Below, one piece after another: positions 48,115-60,605 of a stretch of DNA of 64,000 nt (position 1 is its first letter; every line of letters begins with the position of its first letter). Both the position numbers and the translations under genes were made by a program. The notes beneath the pieces were generated by a model. That model searched no databases, had not been told where the DNA came from, and was given only the letters and a program-made list of their open reading frames with translations. This DNA is from Rotaria sordida. Its lineage: Eukaryota > Rotifera > Eurotatoria > Philodinida > Philodinidae. The DNA is taken from positions 62,001 to 126,000 of the forward strand of contig CAJNOL010000301.1 in the NCBI GenBank assembly GCA_905250125.1. The letters are read 5' to 3'.

Positions 48115-49038
48115 CTTAGGGCATACCAAAAGTACTGGCAGTGACACTTTAATACCCTATAGTAGACTTTAAGAAACTTTCTTTCTATATAGTCTGATAG
48201 AGAAAAAAATGCTCTATCTTTCTATACTATTTGATCGTACTTCAGCTAATCTCATAATATTAAATTATCCATAAAACCTATTTCGGCCGATTATGTGCTG
48301 GTTGTACTAGATTACAACGTGTGAGAACAGACTAGTTTTCAATCCCTCAAGACATTGTATGAACAACCAAAATATACCATAAGATGCAGCGTGAAAAGCT
48401 CTACAATTTACATAAGGCCATTTATTTTATAGCTGCACTTTTTGCTTTCAAAATCGATAAAGTTTTGAGGGATCAAATTTTTGGTATTGAGAAAATTGGT
48501 CGCATAGAATTTTCCTTTTTTTGAAAACAATTACAATAAGCTTTACTGTATAGATTGTAGAGCTTTTCACGCTGCATCTTGTGGTATATTTTGTTTTTCT
48601 TTTGGTAAAGCATATCAGGTGATAAACAATGAAATAACAAAAATGAATTCGTTGTGTATCGAAAACATTGTCTTTTTCGCATCTTCACAATTTGATTGCT
48701 CCAAATTTTGTCGATTTCGAAAACAAAAATTGCAGCTATAAAATAAGTGGTCGTATGCAAATTGTAGAGCTTTTCACGCTGCATCTTATAGTATATTTTG
48801 GTTATTAATACAACTAGTAAGAAATCGAAAACTGCAATGCAAAACTTACAACCAGCATATAACCAGCCGAAATTGGTTTTATAGATAATTTAATACTATG
48901 AGATTAGTTGAAGTACGATCAAATAGTATAGAAAGATAGAGCATTTTTTTCTCTATCAGACTATATAGAAAGAAAGTTTCTTAAAGCCTACTATAGGGTA
49001 TTAAAGTGTCACTGCCAGTACTTTTGGTATACCCTAAG
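48115..49038. mobile_element. 924-bp palindromic element between hydrolases B and C
   Basis: Ends cttagggcataccaaaag and, on the opposite strand, cttagggtataccaaaag. Both are flanked by TA (48113-48114 and 49039-49040). Arms of about 270 bp or more pair closely (tgctctatctttctatacta, aatctcataatattaaatta). The interior carries three copies of the core gcagcgtgaaaagctctac: one direct near 48384, and two inverted near 48558 and 48765. Tc1/mariner affinity is inferred from the TA and the ends. No transposase. Confidence 0.8.
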
Positions 49039-49202
49039 TAGTTTTACATCTATTAGAAAAATATTCTTTGTTTGATTTGATTATATTCTATCATATTAAA
49101 ATTTCAAAAATTCATTTTGATTGTTGGTTGTTTTTTTTAATTAAAACAAATAGAAAGATCTATTTACAAATCTAAGAGTAGGCTTTTTTTTAGTATTTAT
49201 TG

Positions 49203-52200
49203 ATGAACATAACAAAACTCAATATTTCATGTGTATGGGGTGGTACACTGACTGGTATTTTACTCAAAAATGATGTAGTAACCACCGATAGTCATTGTCA
49301 AAAAACAATGAAAATTATTGGTATACATGGTTGGCTCGATAATCTTAATTCATTATTACCACTTGCAGAAAAATTAATAAATCATCATCCAAGTAAGTCG
49401 AGTAAAGTGTTATTTCAGTATTTTGAATTTCGAATGAAGTATTGGAATTTATTGCATCTCATTTATACTTCTTTTTTTTTTCCTCTTGGTGTAGATATAA
49501 TAAAAGAAAATTAGTAATTGTATTATCTTTTTCTATAGATTATGAAATTTGTTTGTATGATGGTGCTGGACACGGATTTTCAAGTCATATTCCTAAAGGT
49601 ATTGATTACTCGGTTGTACGTAATCTTCAAGATCTTCGTACTGTTATTCAAAGTTAGTTCTTTTTTTTTATCATTTAAAGAAGTACAGTATAGTTATCTT
49701 TTCCTTAAAGGCCTTGGTTGGGATAAAGAAAAATATTCTATTATTGGTCATAGTTTTGGTGCAGCAATTGGAGTGACTGTAGATTTCTTTTATAATTAGT
49801 ATTGATACATATAATGACTTTTGTTTTATATGTAGTATACAGCAAGTTATCCAGAAGAAGTCTTATGTCTTGTTTGTCTTGATTCTCTGCCCCGAGGAGA
49901 AACATCATTGGAAGATTATTTCAAAATTCAAGGTTCTCGAATTGATGCTAGTTTAAAATATCATAAAAGACCACCTAGATCTCACAAGCCTCATCTAACA
50001 TCTGAAATAATACTTCAATTGTAAGTAGAAAATAAGTTGAGCAAAACAAAAAAGTTGAATCAAAATTGTTTTATTCAGAATAAAAATTATGCGACCTGGT
50101 ATTACTGATGAAGCTGCTAAATTGTTAATTGAACGTTCAATTCGTCAAGATACAGGTTTATCATCAGGATCTAGTTTTCTTATAGATGAAGTTCTTTGTT
50201 TAGATGGTGAAATACATTTAACCCATGATGAGTCATTAAACTCAGTAAGTATAATACGTATTATATATCCTCACGCGATGGCGTATGGATCAATTTCGAC
50301 AGGATAACTTCTTATTACTTCTTGACAGAAGGCAACAGGATCGGAATACTGCACCTATCGAGAGAATATTTTCAATTGACTAATCGCTTTCCAACCAAAA
50401 GTTAACGGATGAGGCATAAGATATGATCAAATTTTTTCATTGCAATTTTTAATCACTTAATGCGTTGTATTAAAAAAAATATACTACTAGATGTATCGTG
50501 AAAAGCTCTACCATTTACCAAGGACAGCATGTTTTATAATTGTACTTTTTTCTTTCAAAATGGACAAAATTCTGTGCAGCCAAGTTTTGGCGCTGTGAAA
50601 AAGATCATCGATTGGTACACGACAAATTCTTTTTATATCATCAATTAACGAATCATAATTTTAACTTTATCCCATTGTGTGCTGTTCGGACAGCATCTCA
50701 AACATAATAATCCAGGATATTGAGGGTAGGGCTATTGGGTGTCCATCGGACCCTACCTGGACTAGATCCGGATCCAGAAATTCTTGGATCCGATAGGTTT
50801 CACCATGTGTGATTCTTAACTCTAGTACTATCAAATCTATTTTAGAGATAATACAATGACATGTATTTTCATAATGTGACTTTTGTTGAAGTTATACTAT
50901 TTTCCGATTCATTCTTATAAAGAGATTATTAGAATCTTAACTTTTCTTTATTTGGAATAAGTAATATGAATACTTCATTTTACAGAATGGAGATTAAAAA
51001 CAGATTCTGAGTATTAATAAAACTTATTTCGAGTGTTTTTTGTCTTTGGAACGATCACAAATTGAACATCGTTTGCGTTTTGATTGCATGAAATTTCCAC
51101 TTAATCCTTATGACAGTTATTTCATTATAGGATAACCGACCACAACTAACCTATGTCACAAAAAACTGGATCATTTTTAGTGGTAAACTGTAATGTTTGT
51201 CAAAACCGGTGGTTTGCCGCGGTTAGTTGCAGCAATGGGAACCGGTAGTCGCGATAAATCGTCGGTTTTCTGCCGATTTTTACCACATTGAAATGCATTT
51301 TTGGATATCCTTATGTAAAAAGTTCGAGGTTCTCGAGCGAAAATCAAAAACGTGAGCAGTTACACTTTTCCCTAATTCGTCAAGGAATAAACGACGTTTA
51401 TATTTTGTCTTTTATTCGTATTTCAATTAGGACTTTATCCTTCTATACAGTCAGAGCATTTATAGCGACAATATCTATCCTTCCGTAAAAGATATAAAAT
51501 GGTCATCTCTTTGTGTCTCTTCTTACGGAATACTTATAACACTTCTAATTAACAGTATCGGCAGTATCTTAGCTTTTGTTATAGTCAATTTTAAATTTTA
51601 AACCGAGAAAAATGCTAAATATTTTTGGAAGCTGAAAAAATACTAAGATATTTTTGTTAAATTTCTATTTCCTACAGTGGAGTCTAAATGGACTCTGATT
51701 GGTAATACTAGGGTTAATGAATTATACGATGTTTTCTTCAGACCATGCCAATAATTCATGATGTGTATGTGGTATGAGATTGTCTTGTTAGTCGATGGAA
51801 TTATCGCACTGCAGTCGTTTACCTTCGGATTGTACATATGAAAGAGCAATTTCAATATAATTCTCTTTTGATAATGTTTCATCAGATTTAAAAATAACTG
51901 AAGACGTAAGCCCATTTTTAGAAGCATCTAACTATATCGTAATTGTTATTGGATACTTAATCGTTTGATTTATACTACCTTGTTCGTCTTAAAGTATAAA
52001 AGTGTCTCTTATGAAAAATATTAAGCTGTTCTTTGTAAATTGTGGAGCTTTTCGCGCTGCGTTTTGTGGTGTGTATTTTTTTAATACAACGTATTTAGTA
52101 ATCAAAAATTGAAATGCAAAAAACGTGGGCATTTATTATGCCTCACCCGTTACTAGACACCAAAATCATTTTGAATCTGCTCAGATTATAGAACACATCG

Positions 52201-52844
52201 AGTTGTCTATAAGACAATAATCTTTTCTACTTTCCAAAAATGAATTTTAAATAAAATAATATCGTCTTGAAGATTTTCATATTGAAATATTGATATGTAT
52301 TAGAAAACCAGTATATGAAGACCAAAGAGAATCCCTTATGATCATATTCGAAATCAGCATGATCAATAAACTACGATCGATTACCTTTCTATGAGCAAGT
52401 GATTGATCATTTCCTCGTAATTGCTATTCATTTCTGAAATTTTATCAATCTAAATAGTAATATTTGATTTTCTTCTTCATAGAACACACTTATACCACTC
52501 AGTGATGAGATGATTCGATGTGTAATTCAATCTATAAAAATACCCGTTCTTTTTATTGGGTATGTTTTAATACAATAGAATAATAAAATAGTCTATTTTT
52601 GTGTTAAAGTGCTACTAATCCTCAATATCCTCGAGATGAAAAAACATTTGCTTGTATCAAAGAGTGCAATTCTAATGTGAGTAATGAGTACAAATCAAGT
52701 CAATAATTAGCAAAAAAAAAAACATATTGTTCTTTTCTTTTTCAGTTTAAAATGATATTAATCGATGGACCACACCATTTGCATATGACACATGTTGATG
52801 AAGTCGTTGATCATATTGAACAATATTTTAAAAAACATCTTTAA
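49203..52844 (+). CDS. SERHL-like alpha/beta hydrolase, copy C
   Basis: Third tandem copy. The start at 49203 gives MNITKLNISCVWGGTLTG. It keeps GIHGWLDNLNSLLP, IGHSFGA and IDGPHHLHM, and the stop is 52842-52844. YDRAGHG reads YDGAGHG here. The last three coding exons (from about 52483) are separated from the rest by a 2.2-kb intron that holds a 1.77-kb inverted-repeat element. A 48-nt intron (from gtttatcatc after RQDT to the ttgtttag at about 50200) has a length divisible by three and no stop, so retained and spliced forms would both be open. This copy is the most diverged of the three but shows no clear break. Confidence 0.82.
50390..52170. mobile_element. 1.78-kb inverted-repeat element in hydrolase C intron
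   Basis: Arms of about 150 bp at both ends pair as gttaacggatgaggcataa (50401) with the complement of cctcacccgttactag (52141), and tgcgttgtattaaaaaaa (50461) with the complement near 52080. They include tcgtgaaaagctctacca (50490) and its complement gtggagcttttcgcgctgcg (52040), the same core as in the 48.1-kb element. The 1.45-kb interior holds a GC-rich block (about 50735-50812) and no recognisable transposase. It may be a larger relative of the 48.1-kb palindrome. Confidence 0.65.
50735..50812. repeat. GC-rich phrase repeat inside the hydrolase C intron element
   Basis: Contains ccatcggaccctacctgg and agatccggatccagaaattc. The wording is like the blocks at 37108 and 62774. GC-rich against an AT-rich surround. 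Confidence 0.45.
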
Positions 52845-54822
52845 TAATATTCTATAACAAATAATTAATTTTAATCATTCTCAATATTATTTATTTTATT
52901 CGAATTTTTTTAATAAAAACAAAAAAAGAATTTCTCAATAAAAACTACTTATCTATCAATTAGAAAAAACCTAATCTTTGAATGAAGCGACTTTCGATTT
53001 CAACTATAAATGATTGTAGAGAGTGTTTTCTATTCAAATTCGAATCATCTATTAGAAACAATTCAAATTAATCGAGAAGAAAACATCCTTAAAATATATT
53101 TTACTACTAAAAATTGTTCTCATAACTAGCTCCGATTTGGACTCTGTGACTCAGATGTATCAATATAATCACAGTGCATTATATTTAACTCAATTCTGTC
53201 AGTTTTAACAGACTTCAAAAATATTTACAACACTTTCAAAAGCAGCCGATAGTAAACTACTCAGAGATATCGACGGAAATTTTCATTTTTTCTCAGTGGA
53301 ATTGAACGATTGATAAACTCAACTTTGGTCGGAAGTACAAAATATGACTGTGGATGGATGTAGGTACCGTTATACTCTTCATCTAAACCCATATGGACAT
53401 CTGCATCGAAGCAGAAAAACACATGAAAATCAGCATAAAAAAGTCGAATAAACACCTATAATCGATATAACGATTAGTTCAATACAGTATCTGATCTCCT
53501 TAACGATTTGTCTTTAACTCGTTAACTGTGAAACTAACTCTTATAAATTCACCGATATTTAAGGATGATATAAACTTTTGCGGATAAATATGTTCAGAAG
53601 TTGTTTTTTCAATGACAAAGCACAAAAAAAAGTTAATTCTACAAAAGTGTTTTCGAAATTCAAGGTTTCATTCAAAAGTTTAGAGTAAGATATGATAAAC
53701 ACAAACTACAACATTACAAATTGTACATTTGTATTTTCAATTCACTTCTTGCACAATTTATAGAGTAACAACAATCAATCCAATAATAATATTTCAGTAG
53801 CAGATTCACACTGAATACAAATAATGATACAATTGACACAGAGAAACATAACCGATGTGAAACATCAGCAGAGATGTCGATCACAGTTGAAAACCTGTCG
53901 CTGTCCCACCATCATGAACATCTTTGGTAGAGAAAGTTCTATTCATTGCAGGATGTTAGAGTCAGCATAGAATATACAAAACAAAACAAAGTTAAGGAAT
54001 TGCAGTCTTCGTCTTCTTCATAACGACGGCCTTGACGAGTCTACTCGTCAATAATAATTGAGGAGTTAATGTAGCGAAAAACAATTATGATTGCACAAAT
54101 CAAGACATTAATTATGGTCGATAACCTAATATTTCAAAGTATTTTGCTTGTCTTTCATTTTTTTTCTTTTTCAATATAATAAATATATGATTCAAATTTA
54201 GTTACTTGGTTTTTTATTTATTTTCTGAACGAAAAAAATATTCAGAAGTCTCCACCTTAGTTTTCGACCGAAGTTCCGAGAATCGAACAATTTTTGCTCA
54301 TCAATTCCCGCGATAAAAATCGCTCTTCAATCTAAGTGACCTCGTGATACTCCTGAAATCGTTGGTAGTTTCTCTATAGTTATTTCATGGATATTTCTAA
54401 TACTTCAATTTCTTGCATACAGCAAAATCGCTTTCCATAGAAATGCGACATCTATAGTATATTTTTATTTAATATACCAGGAAACAGAATTGAATATATA
54501 TATTCTTATATTAATATGAATTTTTTTTGTATTATATTTTCATTTATTTTCCTGTATTATCCATTAAATACCAAATGGATATCTACCTGTGTATGTAATA
54601 CATATGCTGTACCTTTTTTTTTCTTTCTCTAGAATAATCTTTTCAATCATTTATTTATTATTAATAAAAGAAAAAATTTTTATTATTCATTGTATTATAA
54701 ATACATATATTTTTAGTATCAAATATTAAGCCGTTCACCTTCTTGTTCTTTTTTTTTCTCTCTCTCTCTCTTTCTACGCAACTTTTTCATTGCATTTATT
54801 CATTGAACACATTCTATTCATT
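52845..54822. other. Intergenic stretch upstream of Bicaudal-D
   Basis: No gene seen. AT-rich; a short CT run (about 54756-54774) precedes the BICD start and may be part of its leader. A 64-codon minus frame at 53261-53455 matches nothing I recognise. Confidence 0.4.
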
Positions 54823-57800
54823 ATGACAACATCCGATGATGAAGATTCTCATGTTCAGATAGCTAAATTACGTTCAGCTAATAAACAAGCAGCTGAATAT
54901 GGTTTAGCATTACTTAATGAAAAAAGTCAATTAGAATTACAATATGATGAATTACAAAATCAACATGAAATACTTAAAACTGAATTAGAACAATTAAAAA
55001 TTCAATTAAAAACTATTCAAGTTAATCAACGTGAAGAAACATTACAAGGTGAAACAAATGAAGAAACATTATTAAATGAAAAACAAACACGTGAAAATTC
55101 TTTAATGAAAGAAATACAACGTAATGAATATGAATTACGTTTTTTAAAACATGATAATGAACGTTTACATAATGAAAATGAAAAAAATCTTTTAAAATCT
55201 CAAGAATTTATTGAACGTATACAAGAATTAGATGAATTAAAAATTAAATTAAAATATGATTTAAAACAATGTAAACGACATGAACTAAGACTTACAGATG
55301 CTAATACAGAATTAGAAGAAGATAATGTTACATTACAACAACAAGTACAAAGATTAAGAGAAAATCTTATTGACTATGATGGATTAAAACTTGAAAATAA
55401 ACAATTACAAGAAAATGTAAGTTGAAAATTCTTCAAAAAAATAAACAATCTGTATTTCTTATAGATAGATGATTTACATCGAATGATGCAAGAACTTAAA
55501 TCATTAAAATCAATAACTGAATCACAAATTATCGAATTACACAATAATCTTCGTGATGAACGAGAACAAAAACGTATTTACAAACAACAATTAGATCATC
55601 GAATACAACAAGTAACAACAAAACGAAGCCACTTAAGGAGTCGCTTCTTTAGAATTGATTTATCACTTAGAACGAACTGTTTAAGCTAAAATTTACAGAA
55701 ATGAGTGGTCCTAGTGAGAAATCCTTATGGTCAAAATTTCAACCCGATATGTCCTATTAGACCGAACTTCCAACTTGTTTTTATGACTTCCAGGAGAATC
55801 CTTATAACTTCGTCATTTTACAAGGTACAAAGAGTTCAAAGTGATTTCAATTTTAAAGCTAACCTCTGTGTGCAGTTTTTATCCGAACAGAATCCACGAT
55901 AGTAAATTTCACTTTTCTCAGACTAAAAATCAAGTATAAAAAAAAACCTGGTCGGACAAAAGTTTTTTCGTATTTAGAGCTTCAAAACAAAAAAAAACAA
56001 TGATTATAACTTGAACTGGAAGAGAATCATTTCAATTTTTCTGCCCGGAAATCATATTTTGAGAAAAAAAACGCTAAAGAAGTTTTAGAAATGGATTTTT
56101 TCATTCAAATCCAGAAAAACAAAAATCATATGACGATTGCGTATTTTTAATACACTCCACTGGACTGTTTTAAAGAACGTAACAAATGGAGATAGCTAAC
56201 ATCATCTGTTATGCTGGTTAATTCTGTTCAATGCTAATACAAGTGACAACGTAGTTTTTCCAAAATAGTAGGATCGAAGTTTCTTGTGATAAATCTGTGA
56301 AATTCTGATCATTTTGTAAAAAGCCATATATATTCTGAAAGGTGCATCTTCCTATAACAAAAACTCAACTTCAATATTTTTTCAAAAAACAATTAGGTTT
56401 TCTAAGAGAAGGATTCCTTAAGTTAATTCCGGTCCTTTCCAGACCCAAAATTGTCGTTTTTTATGTTTGATATGTAGATTTAAAAAAACTAAAAAGTGCA
56501 ACTTTCTTTGCAATTTTTAAACAAAAAATTGAAATTTCCTTCTTGCACCTCAATCAAATTGGCATGCGTGTTGTTCTTTTTTTCCTGAAAATATTATACC
56601 TATGAAGTTTGGCGGATTTTTACAAAATTAACATCATCCGATAAAAGCTTTTTTCATAGTATCTTCAGTGTTTTGCTTCTCCGGAGCTTCAGGAACTATA
56701 TTTTTCAAAGCAAACAAAAAACACGCACCCAGATTTATTCCTACTTGCCATAGGAGAAATCTCAGCAGTGTGAATGTAAACGCGGGGAAGCCTTACATCA
56801 TTTTTGGTCCTTTATCTAGAGTCCGACGGGAACGACGTTTCCTGTAAGGTTTTTGGAATAGGAACACAGAAACGGAAATTCTCGTGGTGATTTGAGTGTC
56901 GGAAACATGAGAACAGAAACAAGACTAAAAAAAATTTGCGTTCCAGAAAATCGTTTTATCCTATTTCTACATACATTAAAATGTGTTCACTAAAAATGAA
57001 TATAGGAAAAATTTACCAAATTAACATAGATAAAATTTATCAAAACGAAATGTTTTTTAAATAGCAAACCTTAGTTGTGTCCCAAGTAGAAATCTTTAAT
57101 ATTTCCTTTTCTAGTCCTTAATGGATCCGATACGGACCGTTATAGATTTTTACTATTTTTTCTTGAGGAATCGACTATCCTGAAAGAAGCGTATAGTCGC
57201 GAAATTTCTAGATCCTGACAGGGTTCAATTAGGATTGAATAATTTATCACTTTTTTGAATCAGCAGCCATTTAGTAAATCATGGAAACCTGAAAGAAACA
57301 TGTAACTAAGATACATTCAACAATTTGATTCGACGAAAGCCTTACGGGAATCGGAACAAAAAATTATTTTTACAGGAATGAAAAACGAGAAAAGTTGTTC
57401 CCGCAGGACACTACCTTGATATCCCGAAAGAAAGCATTTGGAAATCTTGAATCTATGACAACTTTTATTCTACTCATCGAGATCTATCAAATCTTTTTGC
57501 CAAGTTGTTCTCAAGAAAACTCGAAAATGGAGCTCTAGTCATAGTGTCCTGCAGGAATGACTTTTCTCGGTTCCAGTTTCCCGTAAAAATAATTCTTTGT
57601 TGCCGCTCCTGTTCCCACCGGACTCTATCTAGTCCTCTTAAACATAGATTTCTATTTCGTTTTCTTTAATAGGAATCGCTTCGTAATTTGGATTCAATTC
57701 GTATGACATTAAATGCTACACAGACAAATCCATTGGATGATTATCCACTTAGTTGTGAAGATGATGATATTGAAGATGATGATATAAGTCGTGTTTCATC

Positions 57801-60605
57801 ATCAAATGATGTTTTAGAAAATGATCAACAACCAATTGGTAATTTATTCAGGTAAAAAACTTTTTTTTGCATTGAAATTTAAAAACAAAAAATAGAAGAC
57901 AATTTTTGTTTTTGTTTTAGTGAAATTCATGGTAATGAAATTCGTAAATTAGAACTTGAATGTTTACAATTAACTCAAATAAAATCTTCACTTGATAATC
58001 AATTATTAACAATAAATGAAAAAATAAAAATTCTTTCACATAAAATTCAACATATGATTGAAATTATTATTCCAAATAAAAAAACTTCATTAAATCAAAC
58101 CAATTCTGATGATACAAATAATCTTTTAATTATATCACTTGATTCAATTGAACAAATTGATAATATTATTAATAAAAATCTTCATTTATTTAATGGTGAT
58201 CAAGAATTATTAAAAAAAAAATCTGATGAACAAGAACATACAATATTTAAATTAAAACAAGATCTTAATATTATGATGAAACAATGTAATGATACACAAA
58301 CAATGCTTATTAAAACTCATGATAATTTAGTAAGAAGAAAAAAAATAAAATTCTTCTATTTATATTTTCTTTTTATTTAGATGAATTTAAGTGAAGAATT
58401 AGAAAATATTCATTCATATATTTTTACAACAATTGATTTATCAATTCCATCGAATGATATTCAAATTAAAAAACAACAATTAACAAATTTAAATAATAAA
58501 ATTATTGATACAACAATGAATGAACATATATTAAATATTATTCAAGAACAAATTAAACAATTAAAACAATCATTTAGCAAAGTTTTAGATCATATTAAAC
58601 ATAAAGAACAATCATCAAATAATATAACTGTATCAAATAATGAACTATCTAATGAAACTAAAGAATTACAAGATCAAGTAAGTTTACATTTTCAACTAAT
58701 CAATCACTTTTGTATTCGAACTTAATACATAAGATACTTTTCGACTGAGATAAGATTCATTTGATAAGTTCTATTACTCATTAGTATTCATCGTCTCAGT
58801 CAAAAAGCAATTTGAACATCTGAAGAAATTCTCTCATGAGCTTTCATGTGAGATATTTTTTGAACAAATCATACAATACTCATTGATTTAAGCTGGTATT
58901 ATCCGATAGGCTTTGTATATATTTTTTGTAGTTACTAAATAATTCATTTTAGTCTGTCTAAGCGGACTAAATCAGAGTAAAATACAATATAGTCTCATCT
59001 AATTCTTTGGTCTTATCTACTTTACTATGAATCATATGAAGCAATATAATAGGAAATAAATGAATGGTTGATTAAAAGATTAATATTGATCTATTCAAAC
59101 GAAAAGAATCGAATAACGATAATAATAATTACAAATTTATGTTAGTTCTATTAGAAGTTAAGCTCTCTCCTCTCAGAAAAAATCGAAATTGAGATAGCCC
59201 GAGGTCTAATTATTTAATGCTTTGTTCTTTTTATCGCAATGTTTGATGATTTTCATCATCTACTTGAAAAATATGCTTTATTAATAATTTTAAAAAATGA
59301 AGTCAGCAAGAAAAAAATTTCAATTCTCATCTGATATAGTTTGATTGATTCATTAGATATTATTTTTGTCCTATAGGAACCTGTCGAGCTGGTCTCGAAC
59401 CCGATGGGCCTTAGTCGTCTGAGAAATGTATAGAGTGTGCTAGTCACTAGATACAAAAAAAATCTCGTATCTGCAGGACGACTTTTCAATTTCGATTAAA
59501 AAATTTCATTGAGATTATCAGAGTGTAGTTCAACGGAATCTCAAAAATATTCGACTGACAGACTTTAGAAGACGCTACACCAAAATTCCTAAACAAAAAC
59601 ATTCAAATATTTTTGTTTTTTTTTTTAGATTATCAAACTACGTTCATTATTAACAACAAAACGTGAACAAATAGGTACATTACGTACAGTTCTTAAAGCT
59701 AATAAACAAACAGCTGAAATAGCATTAGCTAATTTAAAATCCAAATATGAAAATGAAAAATTAATTGTTACTGAAACAATGTCAAAATTACGTAATGAAT
59801 TACAATCATTAAAAGAAGATGCCGCTACATTTGCATCATTACGTGCTATGTTTGCTGCACGCTGTGATGAATATGTTACACAATTAGATGAATTACAAAG
59901 ACAAGTACATTCATCAGAAGAAGAAAAGAAAACACTTAATTCATTACTTCGTATGGCTATTGAACAAAAACTTGCATTAACACAAAAACTTGAAGATTTA
60001 GAAGTTGATAATGAACGACCGAATACAACTTCAAATATTTCAAAACGAACAATACATTCAAATAAAACAAATCCATTATCTATTAATTCAGAAATACCAC
60101 TTGGATTATTAACTATAGCTTCAAATAATAATACAACTGATAATCGAAATATTAATAATAGTTCTATGTCAGAAGTACGACGAGGCAGATTTATACCACC
60201 ACGAGTAAGTTTTTATAATTATTCTATATCTTCAAAAATTTTCATTTAACTATTATTCATTTATATTTAAACAAATTATAAATTCAAAATCTTTATTAAT
60301 ATCAATATTTTTTCTTCAATATTATATAAATTATTTTAGATGATGCCAGCATTTACAGCAAATAAAAATCAACAAATACAAAATAAACGATAGAATAAAA
60401 TTCAGTACGAATAGCATGTACTCATATCTAACCATGCTCAATTAACATTCAATGCATGAATTTTCCTTTCTCTATCTAATACTTAAAAAAAAAATTTTTT
60501 CGATTGCTGAAAAAAAAAGTGTTTGATAATAGAAAAGTTTTATTTTATTTTATTTTATTTTAGGTTCATCAACAAAGATCATTTCCATCAGGCCACCTTC
60601 AATGA
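54823..60605 (+). CDS. BICD: Protein bicaudal D homologue (dynein adaptor)
   Basis: BICD links dynein-dynactin to cargo such as Rab6 vesicles and RNPs. It is coiled coil almost throughout. The N-terminal exon contains the CC1-box motif [12 protein letters not shown], which binds dynein light intermediate chain. The C-terminal cargo/Rab6 domain (59629-60030) is highly conserved: [60 protein letters not shown]. Exons read as 54823-55416, 55465-55611, 57673-57851, 57921-58329, 58381-58677 and 59629-60204. Then comes either 60340-60393 (MMPAFTANK.., stop TAG) or 60564-60605 ([13 protein letters not shown], stop TGA). Both final exons are in phase. The length is about 750 residues, somewhat shorter than vertebrate BICD. 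Two large introns (2.06 kb and 0.95 kb) hold repeats. Confidence 0.93.
56812..57640. repeat. Inverted-repeat element in the large BICD intron
   Basis: The outer ends pair: ctagagtccgacgggaacg (56818) against ttcccaccggactctatc (57613). A stronger inner palindrome (57340-57425 and 57525-57610, centre near 57475) pairs aattatttttac with gtaaaaataatt and cgcaggacacta with tagtgtcctgca. GC-richer than its surroundings. No coding capacity. Confidence 0.55.
58736..58812. repeat. 77-bp MITE relative in BICD intron
   Basis: tacttttcgactgagataag at the left and its complement (gtctcagtcaaaaagcaa) at the right. It also shares the inner segment ttctattactcatta with the MITE at 42851-43020, of which it looks like a shortened form. 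Confidence 0.55.
59376..59470 (-). repeat. tRNA-derived, SINE-like fragment in BICD intron
   Basis: On the minus strand, an A-box-like sequence (tagtgactagc, 59439-59449) is followed after 37 bases by a perfect B box (ggttcgagacc, 59391-59401), the spacing of a tRNA gene. The acceptor stem does not pair and the T stem has mismatches, so it is not a working tRNA. No second copy is seen in this window. Confidence 0.4.

Noticed and set aside
51640-51930. Minus-strand stretch reading like protein (LSKENYIEIALSYVQSEG)
   Set aside because: Could be a gene relic in the hydrolase C intron element, but it is short, interrupted and not recognised, so I do not call it.
53261-53455. 64-codon minus-strand frame
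   Set aside because: No homology recognised, no splice context, isolated in intergenic DNA.
59376-59470. Functional tRNA gene
   Set aside because: A and B boxes are present but the acceptor stem does not pair and the T stem is mismatched; called SINE-like instead.
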